64,000 bases of DNA from Eutypa lata. Lineage: Eukaryota > Ascomycota > Sordariomycetes > Xylariales > Diatrypaceae. The stretch is from NCBI GenBank assembly GCA_022661535.1, contig JAKULF010000013.1:744001-808000 (forward strand), written 5' to 3'. Below, in pieces: positions 1 to 11,454 of this stretch (its first letter is position 1; each line of letters opens with the position of its first letter). Under the pieces are notes generated by a model, which was not told the origin of the DNA, searched no databases, and worked only from the letters and a program-made list of their open reading frames with translations. A program made the position numbers and the translations under genes.

Positions 1-608
1 AGACATGTATGAAGTAAGCAGACGGGTTGTCTAGATCGGGCGATCTTGGTATTAAAAGTATCACATATAGGCTCCAGCGCGTCGGGTGTGCTGGCTGGCA
101 ATATGTAGCTGCTACCATATCAGCGCCTAATAATATCCCTTTCGTCTACCTGCGCGTGAACTATTGTTTTGTTGGATCAGTTTCTGGTGAAGTGATAAGT
201 GATTGGATAATTCGATGACATACTCGTTACCTCCATAACTTCTTTCACGGGGCGGGACCTTGCCTAACTGGAGGAGGAGAGCTGACAATACCCCAATTTC
301 TTCATTAACCGTTTAGGCCTGCCGTTCAGGTCATGGGATGGGAGTGATAACAATTTATATTTACGTTAGGCTTGTATGCTTTAGGGCTTCGTCCGTTGTA
401 GCAACTGTGATATATCACATCCATTTCACCTGAACCTAACCTATCCATCTACAACTGTATGGCTAGTGCCACGACAGGAATCCCTCCCGGGTTCCTCAAG
501 AAAGAATCGAAAATGGCGCAGGGCCAAACCGCAAGCTTGAAGCCGCTGCCAACCATTAAGCCCCGGCCCTAGTTAGGGGGGCAATGGCACCCATCTCCCG
601 CTACTTGA
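1..608. other. Intergenic, no gene seen
   Basis: No reading frame here has coding character or recognisable protein content. Short open frames lack splice-site support. The stretch lies downstream of the secreted-protein gene that reads leftward from 1647. Confidence 0.6.
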
Positions 609-1647
609 CTAGCAACTCGGGGACGAGAGCTCGATGTTGTGGCTGTCGAAGTGCTTTCGGCCTCTAGCCCGGAGGACCGTGAAGATCTCCTCGCCAAACT
701 CTATTCCGCACTCGCCGGCGATATCCCAGACGTCTTTGGCGATGCTCTTGCAGTGCACTTTCTTCTCCTTGGTCAACTGTTTTGGTCCACCCACTTCCTG
801 ATTAGCTTTTTTTTTTTGCAATCACACGTACAATACATCTGGGGAATACTAGTGTAAAAGAAAGAAAGAAGGAAGGAAGGAAAAAAAAAAACACTGACCT
901 TGCTGCAGAGGTACATGCCACAGTTGTGAGAGCAGCTCACGCGGGCACAGCTCTTCGCCTTGGCTCCGCACCACGCGTTGCCCAGTTTCTGGAGATACAC
1001 GGTGCCCTCCGCGCATTGCGTTTCGTAGTTGCCGACGTAGGAGCCGATCTTGCAATTATACTATGGACAGGAGCATTAGTTAGATGTCAACACACTGCCA
1101 CCGACTGAGCTTCAGCATCCCACCACCTTCATCAAGATACAACGGGGGAGACCTATATATATATATATATATCTCTCTCTCTATCTGTCTGTCTGTCTGG
1201 TCTGGCTTACCTGGCTGGCGCGAGTAGCGACTTCCCTCTTGGGAGAAAACAGGTCGCGCATCGGGTTCTTGCTCGTGTCCAGGTCTTCCCTGGTGATGCC
1301 GTCGGCCGCGAAGTCCGCGGCGTATTCGGGGAAGTCGAAGACGTGGTACGAAGGGTTGAGGACGAGGATCTGCTCGTAGATGTCCTTGGCGGTCCCGTAG
1401 AGGGTGACGTTGGGTCCGCCGGACGTTACGGGGCCGACGAATTCCAAGGACGAAACAGAATCGACGGTATCCTGGGCGAGGAGCTCTTCCTCGCCGCCGA
1501 AGAGAGAGATGCCCTCGACTGGGGAGGCGATGACCTGGTATGAAGTTAGTAGGTATAGATAGGTAAGGCCGAGCAGGAGAAACAGTAGCAGACTACTCTA
1601 CTTACCTTGCAGGCTAACGCCAGCAGAGATGGAAGTATAACTCTCAT
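609..1647 (-). CDS. Secreted cysteine-rich protein, four exons, effector candidate
   Basis: I splice four phase-0 exons: 1606-1647, 1211-1534, 899-1060 and 609-776, giving about 231 residues. Intron 1 has a TACTAAC branch site and CAG acceptor; the last acceptor could instead lie 21 nt further upstream (exon to 797), adding seven residues. The protein starts with a hydrophobic signal peptide (MRVILPSLLALACK, cleavage near residues 17-19), followed by about 105 Cys-free residues with one N-V-T glycosylation site, then a C-terminal domain with ten cysteines starting YNCKIGSYVG and ending PSC. This layout (signal, possible propeptide, disulfide-rich domain) fits secreted fungal effectors or antimicrobial proteins. 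I do not recognise the family; an Hce2/Ecp2-like relation is possible but unsupported. Intron 2 carries a TA/CT microsatellite. Confidence 0.72.
1155..1199. repeat. TA / CT / CTGT microsatellite inside an intron
   Basis: A run of TA dinucleotides passes into CT dinucleotides and then TCTG units. It lies entirely in intron 2 of the secreted Cys-rich gene, so length change would not alter the protein. Confidence 0.9.
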
Positions 1648-2892
1648 TGTGAATAATAGGTAGAGGGGAAGAAGTTGTGACTTGGTTGAATCGATCTGGT
1701 GATGTGAATGTGAAGGCGATGAGGAATGAGGTGATGAGAGACTGCTTACACGCAACCTCGAAGGCCTTTTATGCAACTTCATTGTCGTGAGGACCCCGTT
1801 TCCCCTGTATTCTTCACTCGCATGTTGAAGAGTGATATCTCCAACGACCGATGCATTGTCCTTTATGTATGAGGCTAGAGTTGGAAAAATAAAGACGGCA
1901 TGGGCCATTGCATACTAGTCGCCTCGTTTAGCATGAAGTTTGCTTCCAGCCATAGCTGAGCTGACTTAACTACACGGGGGAGATTATAGACATTTCGTTC
2001 TATAGAGCTTCTCAGCTTGTCTTGTATTCCTTCCTACCTATCTTTATTATAAATAATGGACTATTTCATGAGGTAATATCAGGCATCGAAATAGAAAAAT
2101 CGCCATACAATACGAGTTCCGCCTGGTAAGTCTACAGTTTCTCTTTAAACCAGCACGGCGAGTTGTTATTTCCCTATAATATAATGTCCAGCTTCACGAT
2201 CTCGGGATATCCCGCTAGCAACAATCAAAGGTTGTAATAGGCTTAGCTAAGTTGAGAAGCGGCCATAGCCGTAAATCCCAGGCACGAATGGACTGGGCCT
2301 CGAACGCTGCACTGTCCCTTTAAGCATCTTTTATCATGGTGCGCCTGAGTGCGCCGAGCAAATCTAGAACACCCAGGCCTCAACGATGGAGCTGGCGGAT
2401 CACTTCAAAGCGTCTTTTTTTTTTTTTTCACTTGGCTTACGGGCACGAATGCTTCTAATCAGAGCTGTAATTAGAAGTATAGTCATGTAATATCAACATA
2501 AGGGACAGCAGTATATTTAGGTTAGGGTGTATATTGTGTGGAGTAGAATATTGCCTTCTAATGAGACCGGAGTGAAGTGTGTACAACAACTGCAAACTAA
2601 ATACCTCCGTACGGGAGGTTGAGATCCTATGGTGGCCTCTGGTTATCCTTGGCTTTTCTTGGCTATCCTGTCCGAATCATCGTAGCCTTATTAGCTGGGA
2701 TTCGACCCCGGATTTTAGGTTAGCGTAATGGTACCACGTGCTTTTGTCAACACGCTCGCTTCATTCCGACGTAGCTGACGTGAAATGTGAGGTCATTTAC
2801 TGAGTTTATACCCAGTAACTGACTCCATCCTTTCCCTGAAACACAAGATACCAATGTCAGCCCTAAACACTCCCTCGCCAGCATTATCTTAA
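1648..2892. other. Intergenic, no gene seen
   Basis: This is the upstream region of the secreted-protein gene and the downstream region of the RNase H gene. A poly-T tract lies near 2415-2428. Around 2690-2760 the minus strand holds a tRNA-like B-box word (GGTCGAATCCC) and an A-box-like word, but no acceptor stem pairs, so I do not call a tRNA. Confidence 0.6.
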
Positions 2893-3861
2893 CTAGAAGT
2901 CGAAGTCTTGGTCAACATCCAGCATTGGATCTCTGTGGCTTTTCCATTCGATAATCTTTGTCATTTTCTCCAGGCCACGTGCAGCCGCGTTGTGAGCTAA
3001 TGTGTTTTGCCATCGAGGGATGCGCCACATTATGATTTCGCAACCGTGGATTGCGTACTGGCGGAAAAGTTGCAGAAGGCGCATCCAGAGGTCCTTGTTG
3101 AGGACCTTATTGCCATCTGACTTCCACCATTCCTGTGCAATCCATCCAGACACCCATTTCGTCGCCCCGTCGGCCACATAGGTTGAGTCCGTCGCAATCA
3201 CGACGGCTTCCCACCCTTCTCGGTACCATTTCCGCCATTCTAGAGCGGCAATAACAGCACGGAGTTCGGCCCGATTACTCGTCGGTTTACACGGCTGGCC
3301 ATCCGGCCCCTGTTTCTCAACTGGAAAACAAACACATCCCCGCGTATTTTCACGGCCCTGGGAGCAGAGTGCGAAACCGAAAGCCGATCTTGCTCCATGG
3401 CGGCCGTTGTTAGAGCAGGCACCGTCTGTAAAGATGAGCTGCATATTAATCGGTGTACGAGGGCCAACGGGCCGCTCGCTGAAGAGTCGAAATCGATATG
3501 GGCTGAAGCCGGGGAACATAGACCATGTACAGCGAGTCTCTGGAAACAGGGTTTGCGGAGTGCATTGTTCGTTGCCCTGTGCAAACAATGTGGGATTGAA
3601 AACTTTCGGAAGGTAGACATCACCCTGGAGCATGGCAAGCTTTGCGCTGAATACTCGATACTGGTGCGCAACTTGATTTGGGCCCTGGTGTTGTCGAAGC
3701 CATCCGTTATCCACAGCCCCGCCCGTGCCAATCATTCTTACGGTACAGCTCTCGCAGTCGCAGTGCTCTCCCGGGCACTTGGGCAAGGCGAAGGTTCGAG
3801 ACCCCATTGTGGACTTCGATGTCTTGTCGTGGGTTGTCTTGGGAAGTCCGAGAAAAAGCAC
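2893..3861 (-). CDS. RNase H-fold protein (RNase HI-like), D-to-H at the fourth active-site position
   Basis: A single-exon frame of 322 residues; a second Met at residue 19 (MGSRTF) is an equally possible start. The N-terminal ~135 residues contain a short Cys-rich stretch (CPGEHCDCESC) and are otherwise unrecognised. From about residue 140 the RNase HI fold is clear: IFTDGACSNNG (first Asp), NRAELRAVIAALEW (Glu) and ATDSTYVADG (second Asp). The closing motif, normally ...ADxxA, reads NTLAHNAAARG, so the fourth acidic residue is His (codon CAC rather than GAC). RNase HI cleaves RNA in RNA-DNA hybrids. Many ascomycetes carry standalone copies of this type, so cellular rather than retroelement origin is likely; no reverse transcriptase is adjacent. 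Confidence 0.82.
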   Translation of the reverse strand: MLFLGLPKTTHDKTSKSTMGSRTFALPKCPGEHCDCESCTVRMIGTGGAVDNGWLRQHQGPNQVAHQYRVFSAKLAMLQGDVYLPKVFNPTLFAQGNEQCTPQTLFPETRCTWSMFPGFSPYRFRLFSERPVGPRTPINMQLIFTDGACSNNGRHGARSAFGFALCSQGRENTRGCVCFPVEKQGPDGQPCKPTSNRAELRAVIAALEWRKWYREGWEAVVIATDSTYVADGATKWVSGWIAQEWWKSDGNKVLNKDLWMRLLQLFRQYAIHGCEIIMWRIPRWQNTLAHNAAARGLEKMTKIIEWKSHRDPMLDVDQDFDF

Positions 3862-5337
3862 GATAAAGTTATCGAAAGATTTATGGATATGGATTCAGCG
3901 TCGACAACAAAACTGAGCCAGTATGGGATATTTGCAGGAACATTGACTTGGTGTTATTTGGTAGATGGTCTTGATCTGGTCGTTGTGATGGAAACCACCT
4001 TAGCAGCTCAGAGTCACATCGGTAGGTAACATAGAAAGAGGCGTCGGCCGAGCTTTCAAGATACCTTTCTGTGGCATTCACATACATATATGTATGTAGG
4101 TACTGATAATTGAATGCTCTGATTGCGACTGTTTGAAATTGACAGTCGAATAAATCGAACCCTTAGGCACCTTTTTGGTGCACGTGCGCGTCACCATATC
4201 AACAACGTTCCCAACGAACGCCTTTTTTCGTTTACAGCGCCGGGGTTTTCTTGTGATACTAATCCGTATTCTGAGCATTTGATTGGGTAATAAATACAGC
4301 ACTACAATTATTCTCAATTCAATGTTTTAAGTTCAGACGATTTCATTGACAAATTGGCATGAGTAGGTACGCATGGAAGCTTTTTCCAATTTAAGCCAAT
4401 TCGTCAAAAGTCTTATATAGGTACCTACCTGCAGACTGAAGCCGACCATGCCATGAGCAGCAAGACCTTGCCTGAGGTTAATTCTACTAGTATGATGTGT
4501 GTATTTCGGAAGTTGTATCGGTTGATTAGTTACCATGTGTTATCTTGATCAACACGGTGCTAAATATATGTTAATCTCGAACTTTCATTCTTAAACGTTA
4601 AAGAAGCAATATTATGTTTGAGATTATCACATGCTTCAACGTAGAGCGTAACTACGTAGTTAAGCGGCATCCAGGTTCTAGAATTCTGCAGGGTCTGTGG
4701 CTGATATTGTAACTACACAATGAGCCTAAGATCTTGCAGGGTCCGGGGCAGGACAGACTGGAGGGCCACAGGGCGAGGGCCAGAGGGTGAAACGCCACAT
4801 CACATGCACTGCCCCATGGCGCCACAAATAACATGTCATAATGAATTCCCGGTAGTGGGCTGACGTCAATAACAGGGTTGGTATTGCCCCTCGTTCATGG
4901 GAAACCGCCAAGCATCATCACCCGCACTTGCGACACATACGACACCACTCAATTCACTCGTTGAGGAGATACATACGCGTCACGAACATTCCAGGAAGCA
5001 CATGCACCTGCACCTGCACCTGCACCTGCTTTACCTACATTACGTAACTATACAAACTCAGCCACAGCACGCCAAATACCCAGATACCCAAACATCCCAA
5101 ATACTTGGGAGTGATCGAGGCCTCCACTACGTAAAGTAAAACAAACATCAACGAAGTAACTAACTTCATATCCTTCATCCATTTCCCACACCTTGCAACC
5201 TACATACTACATACACGCTTCTTCACTCTAATCAACCTTTCTGATTATTGATACCCCCTACATCTATCTATCTATACCACAACAACAGCACACCACACCA
5301 CACTACACCACATCACATCAGACCAAACCACATCATC
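3862..5337. other. Intergenic / 5' leader of the Vip1-like gene
   Basis: No gene is supported. The right half (about 5140-5337) is pyrimidine- and CA-rich with ACACCACACC-type runs reaching the ATG at 5338, as expected of a fungal promoter and 5' leader. A CACCTG hexamer is repeated at 5003-5030. Confidence 0.6.
5003..5030. repeat. CACCTG tandem hexamer
   Basis: Four to five consecutive copies of CACCTG follow a CACATG unit in the region upstream of the Vip1-like gene. It is a simple short tandem repeat; no function is evident. Confidence 0.85.
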
Positions 5338-6300
5338 ATGTCTGCCAACACCGTCCACGTCAAGGGCATCTCCGCCGCAACCGAAGACAAGGAGATCAAA
5401 GATTTCTTCAGCTTCTGCGGCAAGATCACCGACATCCAAGTGACGCCGAGCACCAGCACCAGCGACGAGAAGACCAAGGACGCCAGCGTGACCTTCGAGA
5501 AGGCGACAGCAGCCAAGACGGCCCAGCTCCTCAACAACACCCAACTCGGCGGCGTCCAAATCAGCGTGACCTCGGCCGACGGTGGTTCCTCGTCCCCGCA
5601 ACATGAGTCTGCCACCACGACGACGAATGCCGACCGCGACACGGACGAGATCACGCAGGAGGAGAAGCCGCGCAGCCGGATCCTGGCCGAGTACCTGGCG
5701 CACGGGTACGTGGTGGGGGACGCGGCGCTGGTGCGGGCCATCGAGCTGGACAACAAGCACGGGGTGACGGACCGGTTCCGCAACACGCTGCAGGGGCTGG
5801 ACGCCAAGTACCACGCGACGGACCGGGCCAAGGCGACGGACCAGAGCTACGGCCTGTCGGCGCGGGCGAACACGCTCTTCTCCGGCCTGGGGTCCTACTT
5901 CGAGAAGGCCACCAGCAGCCCCACGGGCCAGAAGCTCGTCCGCTTCTACGCCGACTCCCAGCGCCAGGTCCAGGACATCCACGCCGAGGCCCGCCGCCTC
6001 GCCGACCTCAAGAAGGAGGAGCATGGCGGTAGCGCCTACAAGGCGTCCGGGCTGGAGAGGGTCTTCGGGAAGGAGAAACCTGCTGGTGCTCCTGGTGCGG
6101 CTGGCGAGGCCTCTACTTGTAAGCTACACCCGTGAGAACGAAGTCTTCTTTGATCATAGGAGTGTCAATGTATGCTAACTACTCCATCTTGAATAGCTGA
6201 GACAGCCGCGCCTGTACCCAAGGCCGGCACCACGGAATCTACGCCGCTTGGCACCACCGAGGCAATCCCTGCAAAGGAGCCCGGTTCCGAGAAGTCTTAA
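5338..6300 (+). CDS. Vip1-like RNA-recognition-motif protein
   Basis: Exons 5338-6118 and 6197-6300 (intron GTAAGC...TGAATAG with a TGCTAAC branch site) encode 294 residues. The ATG at 5338 begins MSANTVHVKGIS; in-frame sequence further upstream is CA-rich leader and not protein-like. An RRM occupies residues ~5-80, with the RNP2-like strand VHVKGIS and the RNP1-like strand DASVTFE. The rest is a helical region (YFEKATSSPTGQKLVRFY) shared with the fungal Vip1 family, then an Ala/Pro/Thr-rich tail ending PGSEKS. The order fits the Schizosaccharomyces Vip1 type of cytoplasmic RNA-binding protein. Its RNA targets are not known from sequence. GC-rich coding and an A-rich context before the ATG suggest good expression. 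Confidence 0.85.
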
Positions 6301-7346
6301 TCGTGTCGTACCAGCTACGTCATGAATGCGCCGATTGTCAAATCGGAAGGACAGGGGGAGACATGAATGAGCAGAACGATGGACGGATGAAAATGATATG
6401 AGGAATATCAACAACAGGTAGCCTAGTAGCTACATACCACGAGACGACGATCGGAAATTATGAATTTTTCTACGTTCTATTGCCGCACTGAATTGAGTTT
6501 GCCAATGAGATTCCCGAGTAACGAATTGTATGGCTTTTGTTATTCTTGTTTTTTCCTGTTATAGCTGAGTACCTACCTAGGTAGTGAAGTTGCCTCGTTA
6601 TGGATGAGCTGAGAAATGCATGCAAAATGGTATCTGAGAAATGGAAATGACAGTGTGATAAATCACCCTGACATGTAACAATACTGTTTGTTCGCTTACC
6701 GTAGGTTTTTGACTCGTCATGATCCTCATATCTTGTTTAATAACAACTTGCAGCAGTAGCTCTCCTACGCTGTAAGTAGTAGATAGGTGATTGGTAACTA
6801 TTTTACGAATAAAAGCTCGATTACTACATACCTACGTAGCTGGTACTCCTGATTCGTAATGATCATTGAATCTATTCCTTTATCCTCTTCCTCATCACGT
6901 CACTTAGCATAGCCTAGCCTAGGATACCTAGCATAACTTAAAAGCCAATATAACAGAACCTCCCCCCTCAGCCAAACACCATCGTGAAGAAGACTTTGGT
7001 TGGTTGCCCATCGTACATGACTGAGTAGACTACCTAAGTCTCGGGTAGAAAGGGCAGATAGGGAGGGAACTATGCTTCCAGCACCGTGTTTTTCTTTTTA
7101 GTGGTCGGGCTGTTCTGATCCTGAGTGTGGATCCATCTAACTATTCTTTCGCTGCCCTTTTTTTTATCGTTTGTGATCTCACATCGATGCAATAGAAAAG
7201 CATTGGTGTCGTACCGTGATATCTGTGCATCCATTCACACACTCACACTCCCCCTACTTTCTTTTCCCCTCTTTTCTCTAATTCCAAAAAAACCCCCCTT
7301 CCTATCCCATCTTCCACCTCCCCAACTCTACCTACCCCTAAGAGCT
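6301..7346. other. Intergenic, no gene seen
   Basis: This lies between the ends of the convergent Vip1-like and coiled-coil genes, so it is probably the two 3' UTRs and terminators. The palindromic word CCTAGGTA occurs near 6575. The stretch 7230-7330 is C-rich and serves as the presumed 3' UTR of the minus-strand gene. Confidence 0.6.
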
Positions 7347-8987
7347 CTAAGACTGAGCCTGCGTCTGTGTTTGTGCTTGCACCTGAGAAGCGCCCTCGCC
7401 CCTGCCCCTCAACCCCTCACTCGCAGCGCTCTCCCCGACCCTGAGCTCCTCGTCGGAAACGCCAACCGCAACGCTGCTCACGAAGCTGGTGGTGCTAGCG
7501 CCGCGCTCGACCCCGGCCCTCCTGGTGCTCGCGATACCCGTGCCGCCGCCTCCGATGCCCGCCGCGCCGCCCACGCTGACGCTGGCGGCGGTGCTGGCGC
7601 TCTCGCTGCTGCTCCGCCCTGGTCCTGATGTTACTGTCCCCTGCTGGCCGCCTGTCGTCGTTGTTGACGTCTCGGAAAGTGGTCCACCACCGATACCGCT
7701 AACGCTACCACTCTCCCTGCGCTGCTGCTGCTCGCCTCGCACAAGCCTCTCTAGTTCCTTGATCCGCCGCTTTAGGGCCTCGTTGTCGCGTTTCGCTGCC
7801 TCTAGTTCCGCGCGGTAGTGCGCCGTCTCCTCGTATCGCAGCGTGGCTGGGACGAGGCCGGGGGAGAGCTCCGACCCGGGTGTTGCGGCGGGAGCGGTGC
7901 TCGCGGCGCTGGATGATGGCTGCTGTTGATGATGATATTGTTGGTGTTGGTGTTGGTGTTGTTGCTGGTGATGGTGGGGTACAGGCCCGCTGCTCCGTGG
8001 TGGGAAGTACCCGCTACCATGCTCGCCTGCTCCCCCGTGATACGACGATCCGTAGCCGTGCTGCCCGTACGACGAGGGAGGCTGCGGCGAGTGGTTCCGG
8101 CTGCGGCTACCGCGGTGCGACGTCGAGATCGACGTCGTGCTGTTCTGCCGGCTCATGCTGATGCCGCGCGGGTTGCGGGCCGCTTCGAGCACGGACGCCG
8201 CGTTCCCGGAGTGCGGCTGCGGGATCGAGATCGGTGCCGACGTCGCCCCCAGAGACGAGGACGAACCCCCGACCTGGTTCTGGCTGCGGGCGCTGGCGCT
8301 GGAGCTCGTCCGGTGGTGTCGCCGGTCGCCCGTGGTGCTGGGGATGGGGAACCCCGGCCCGGACATCAGGTGCGTGTCGGTGAAGGACGACGGGTGTTGC
8401 GATTGGTCGGCTGTTGTTGATGTGCTGGTCGAGGAGGCGTTGGAGACTACGGAGGAGTTTTGCGCGGCACGGAGGATCGTTAGGTCTCGTGTGAGGCGGT
8501 TTACCTGGAGTGGTTAGGTTAGGTTAGGTTAGTTTTGTTTCTTTTCTTGTTTTTCAGCCTCGGTTCTGAGAATATGTATAATTGTCTATCTAAGTCATTG
8601 TGATACGGGGAGTGGAGTAGAGTACAAACGTACCAAAAGCTCCTGCTCCTGCTCGAGCTGCGAATGCAGTTCAGCAGCCGTCAAGGGGCGTGGGTGCCGC
8701 AGAGGGCCGGGTCCTGCTCCCACACCGGTGTTATCTTGTCCCGTGATCTGAGGTGGTGCCATTCCGGACACTGCTGGCATGGGTGGTGAGGGGAGAGAGG
8801 CGGTAGCTGATAAGCCCTGGTTCACGGTCTGTTGGTTGGAGGGGAGGATGTTGATAGATGAAGATGAATCGAGAGACGAGGATGGTGGCGGGTGGGATTG
8901 CGGGTGTTGGTTGTTTTGGTTTGAAGATGCCCGCCGAGACGCCGCAAGAATGTGGGGAGATGGTGGGACAGAGTTGAGGTCGGGCAT
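7347..8987 (-). CDS. Low-complexity coiled-coil protein, unrecognised
   Basis: Exons 8634-8987 and 7347-8504 join in phase 0 (TTG|GTACGT...CTCCAG|GTA) and encode 503 residues. The start is MPDLNSVPPSPHIL. Near residues 100-140 a short helical stretch spans the splice junction (LHSQLEQEQELL then NRLTRDLTILRAAQ). The middle is Ser/Gln/His-rich, including a HHHQQQHQHQHQQ tract. A stronger coiled coil follows near residues 330-370 (YRAELEAAKRDNEALKRRI, ELERLVRGEQQQ). The tail is Ser/Gly/Thr-rich. No enzymatic domain is visible. The basic-plus-coil pattern is not a convincing bZIP, since the basic region lacks the NxxAAxxCR signature. It may be a scaffold or regulatory protein; no function is assigned. 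Confidence 0.75.
8505..8633 (-). other. Intron with TTAGG-type repeat
   Basis: The intron of the coiled-coil gene holds (GGTTA)n at 8511-8532 on the + strand, four tandem units just before the acceptor. The pentamer is only telomere-like; fungal telomeres are usually TTAGGG, so I read it as a pyrimidine-rich acceptor tract (TAACC on the sense strand). Confidence 0.7.
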
Positions 8988-10317
8988 GTTGAAGAATGAA
9001 GGTGACGATTATGATTGTGATTGCGAGGAATGTGTGTGTAAGTGAACGTTGGTACCTAGAGCTAAGTCTAAGTTTGTAAGTATGAAACGAATGGATTGAT
9101 GTTTAAAAAAGAAATGTAACTATGGTCTAGTTAAGTACCTCTAGAAGCTTGTGATGTAGTTAGGGACTGCCTAAGAAGACAGACGAGATGATAAACAGAC
9201 AGGCCTCAGGTTTGAATTTTTTTTGTTGGGTTTGTTGATGTTACAGTCACCATCAAAACAGCTGATGACTTGCAGTTCGTGTCTTTGGTTTGGGTCAAAA
9301 GAGTCGAGTCGCGTTGAGTAGCGAGTGGTGGATGGCTTTGGTTGGATGTTACGATGCGGTATGCCACCTGTAGCGGGGGAGGTGGGGTTACGCTAAGCTA
9401 CCTACAGTTTAGGGGTTGGCTACTACCTAGTCACTAGAGTTACCCAATTCTACCCGTTCCCCTGGCTAAGGACTGACGAACGGGTATTATCCGTGTCTTT
9501 GGGTCCTTCACATTTCATATTTACTCCAATGAGAGGTCTTAAGTATCGTCAATATCGGTTGTTTATATAGCAGGATACGGATATTTGTATATATTGGCTG
9601 GGATTGCTTTCATTTTGAGTATGTTTACTTGGGTCGTTCCCAGTGGACTTTGTATTTACCCGGAATATCTATATGTATTTGATAACCCTTTCAAACTACT
9701 AAACTCCAACCCCCCGGTCAGAGTATACTTATTGCCTAGGTACTTAGGTAGATACATATGTAGTCTGTACGGCTCTATTGTCCACCAACCCCCCTAACCC
9801 CTTGGATAGAACCTACTTGATGAAGACATCGCGAAATGACAGCTAGAACACAACTGATGATTGATGATACACCAAAACATTAGGGTTCTATCTACTTCGT
9901 CTTGACTATGCTTCTATCCCGCTTAGTAGTCTGTTTACCTCGTATATAGTGTCATAGCCGCTCTTCTCCCATGTAATCTTGATACGACGGAACCATCATG
10001 CAGGGACGGAACTATTCGTTGCACTCTTTCATCCAGGAAGCACAGGAACGGACCAGGGGCATCTACGTCACCCGCTTATGGAACATGACTCCTAGACGGA
10101 AGCGGCCGCGGCTTTGAGGTCTTGGATATGCTAGCTTCTATCGAGAACTGAACTCAGACAGGATAGGTAAGTAGCTAGAAGAGTAGATTGCTCACACACC
10201 AAGAACTTTACCAGCTTCTTGCGCGCCTGATAGAAGTAGACTGGTGGCTACTTGGACTAGTGGTTACGGTAGACTAGCATCCCTCAAGTCTGAAGTTGGA
10301 AGTCTGAGGTACCGTGG
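8988..10317. other. Intergenic, no gene seen
   Basis: This includes the promoter and leader of the minus-strand coiled-coil gene (8990-9400, with repeated GATTG/TGTGTG words). No coding frame is supported. Palindromic CCTAGGTAC/CTTAGGTA words occur at 9735-9752. Confidence 0.6.
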
Positions 10318-10584
10318 TCATAACTGGCATGAAAGCTCTTCTTGCGATTCGCCCTGCACATTGGATAGTCCTGGTTGATGATGCAAAGTAAAGATTCTGA
10401 CGAGGGAATTTTTGAGATAGACTGGTTCATTCTGGGGACTGTAGCTTGTATGGACATAATTACTTGAGCTTATGACGTATGAGACATTACCGGGATGAAG
10501 TTCTGACATGAATACTTTGTTAAAGTGATTGTCAGCATGGTTCTGGAAATATGCTGGGAATATGTTTGCTAGGAAAGCTGCCAT
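10318..10584 (-). CDS. Possible 48-residue small protein, two exons
   Basis: The ATG at 10582-10584 opens MAAFLANIFPAYFQNHADNH. A GTAATG donor at 10490 and a CAACCAG acceptor before 10370 remove an in-frame intron of 120 nt and give exons 10491-10584 and 10318-10370 (stop at 10318-10320). The unspliced frame is also open, so the intron is optional on sequence grounds. The amphipathic start and a plausible upstream region are the only support. I recognise no family and it may not be a gene. Confidence 0.25.
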   Translation of the reverse strand: MAAFLANIFPAYFQNHADNHFNKVFMSELHPGNVSYVISSSNYVHTSYSPQNEPVYLKNSLVRIFTLHHQPGLSNVQGESQEELSCQL

Positions 10585-10611
10585 GGAAGACTGGGTAAGA
10601 CAGAGGAGCAC

Positions 10612-11177
10612 AGGAATAGGGTGATGGGCTGATGGGTTGGTGATTGGTAGGTAGTTGCGTGGCTGGTGTTAATGGTATGCTGTGGCTTGACTGACATCAG
10701 TATGAAGGTGAACTGGCAGACTGGCAGACTGGTGAACCTTTTAAACGGCCCCCCACTTTGGTGTTCATTGATGTCGCACGGTGATAAAGTGAATCTACGG
10801 CTATGACGTCATGTGCATTGTATATGGAGACATGACGGCATTGAATGATTGCCCAATTAACTGTCACAATTGTGATGTCAAACTGCGATATGTTGATTAC
10901 ATGTACATTCTTTACTCTACTTTACCTAAGTGACGGAATCTGGTATTTAATTCCCTCTTAGCACTAGCAATTATCCGTCTGTCTTCCTCCTTTGACAAAC
11001 TCTACAAACTCTACAAATCATCCTTCCATCGATCACAAGCTGATAATCCTACAAATTCAATCGTAAGTCTTAGCTTCCTACATGACTCCTTCTGGTTAAA
11101 CTAAGCTGACACCTAGACCGTTCTGCACAATAGAAGTCTACAAACCCCACCACATACCAATCAAACAATCTATCACA
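10612..11177. other. Promoter and 5' leader of the small conserved gene
   Basis: A 5' UTR intron is visible at 11063-11116: GTAAGTCTTAGC donor, AACTAAGCTGAC branch region and ACCTAG acceptor. Pyrimidine-rich sequence precedes it at 10975-11010. The rest shows nothing recognisable. Confidence 0.55.
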
Positions 11178-11454
11178 ATGGGTGAAGGCCGCCAATCCCC
11201 CCCTCCTGAGAGACAGACCGGCGCTCAGCTGAACGACGTACCTGCCTCTGGCAAGGGAACTGATGAGGCTCCCGACAAGCAGAACAAGCTACAGGACCAG
11301 CTGAAGGTACATCTGACCTCCCTTCACGACCCGCATAGCATATTCACTAACGCACTCATAGAACTTGTCATCGAACCCAAAGGGCCCTATGGACGATGCC
11401 GTGGAGAAGAAGTTCACCAAGACACAGGAGCCATCAACAGGAAAGGACAACTAG
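11178..11454 (+). CDS. Conserved small fungal protein (73 residues), function unknown
   Basis: Exons 11178-11306 and 11362-11454 join in phase 0 (CTGAAG|GTACAT...CTCATAG|AACTTG). The protein starts MGEGRQSPPPERQTGAQLND, continues with a Gly/Lys/Asp-rich middle (PASGKGTDEAPDKQNK) and ends KKFTKTQEPSTGKDN. It is hydrophilic and disordered. The opening SPPPER-Q-G-QL-D-PASGKG pattern is one I recognise from small, widely conserved proteins of filamentous ascomycetes that lack a known role. A leader intron precedes it. Confidence in the gene is high; no function can be given. Confidence 0.8.

Noticed and set aside
2690..2765. tRNA-like A- and B-box words on the minus strand
   Set aside because: The T-arm stem has a mismatch and no acceptor stem pairs, so neither a functional tRNA nor a SINE can be claimed.
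5272..6024. 250-codon open frame antisense to the Vip1-like gene
   Set aside because: Low-complexity Val/Leu/Arg/Glu translation opposite a well-supported RRM gene.
7125..7628. 167-codon plus-strand frame overlapping the 3' end of the coiled-coil gene
   Set aside because: Composition-driven (Leu/Pro/Ala) and opposite the supported gene.
8511..8532. Telomere-like GGTTA repeats
   Set aside because: Only four five-base units inside an intron, at the pyrimidine tract of the acceptor; no subtelomeric context.
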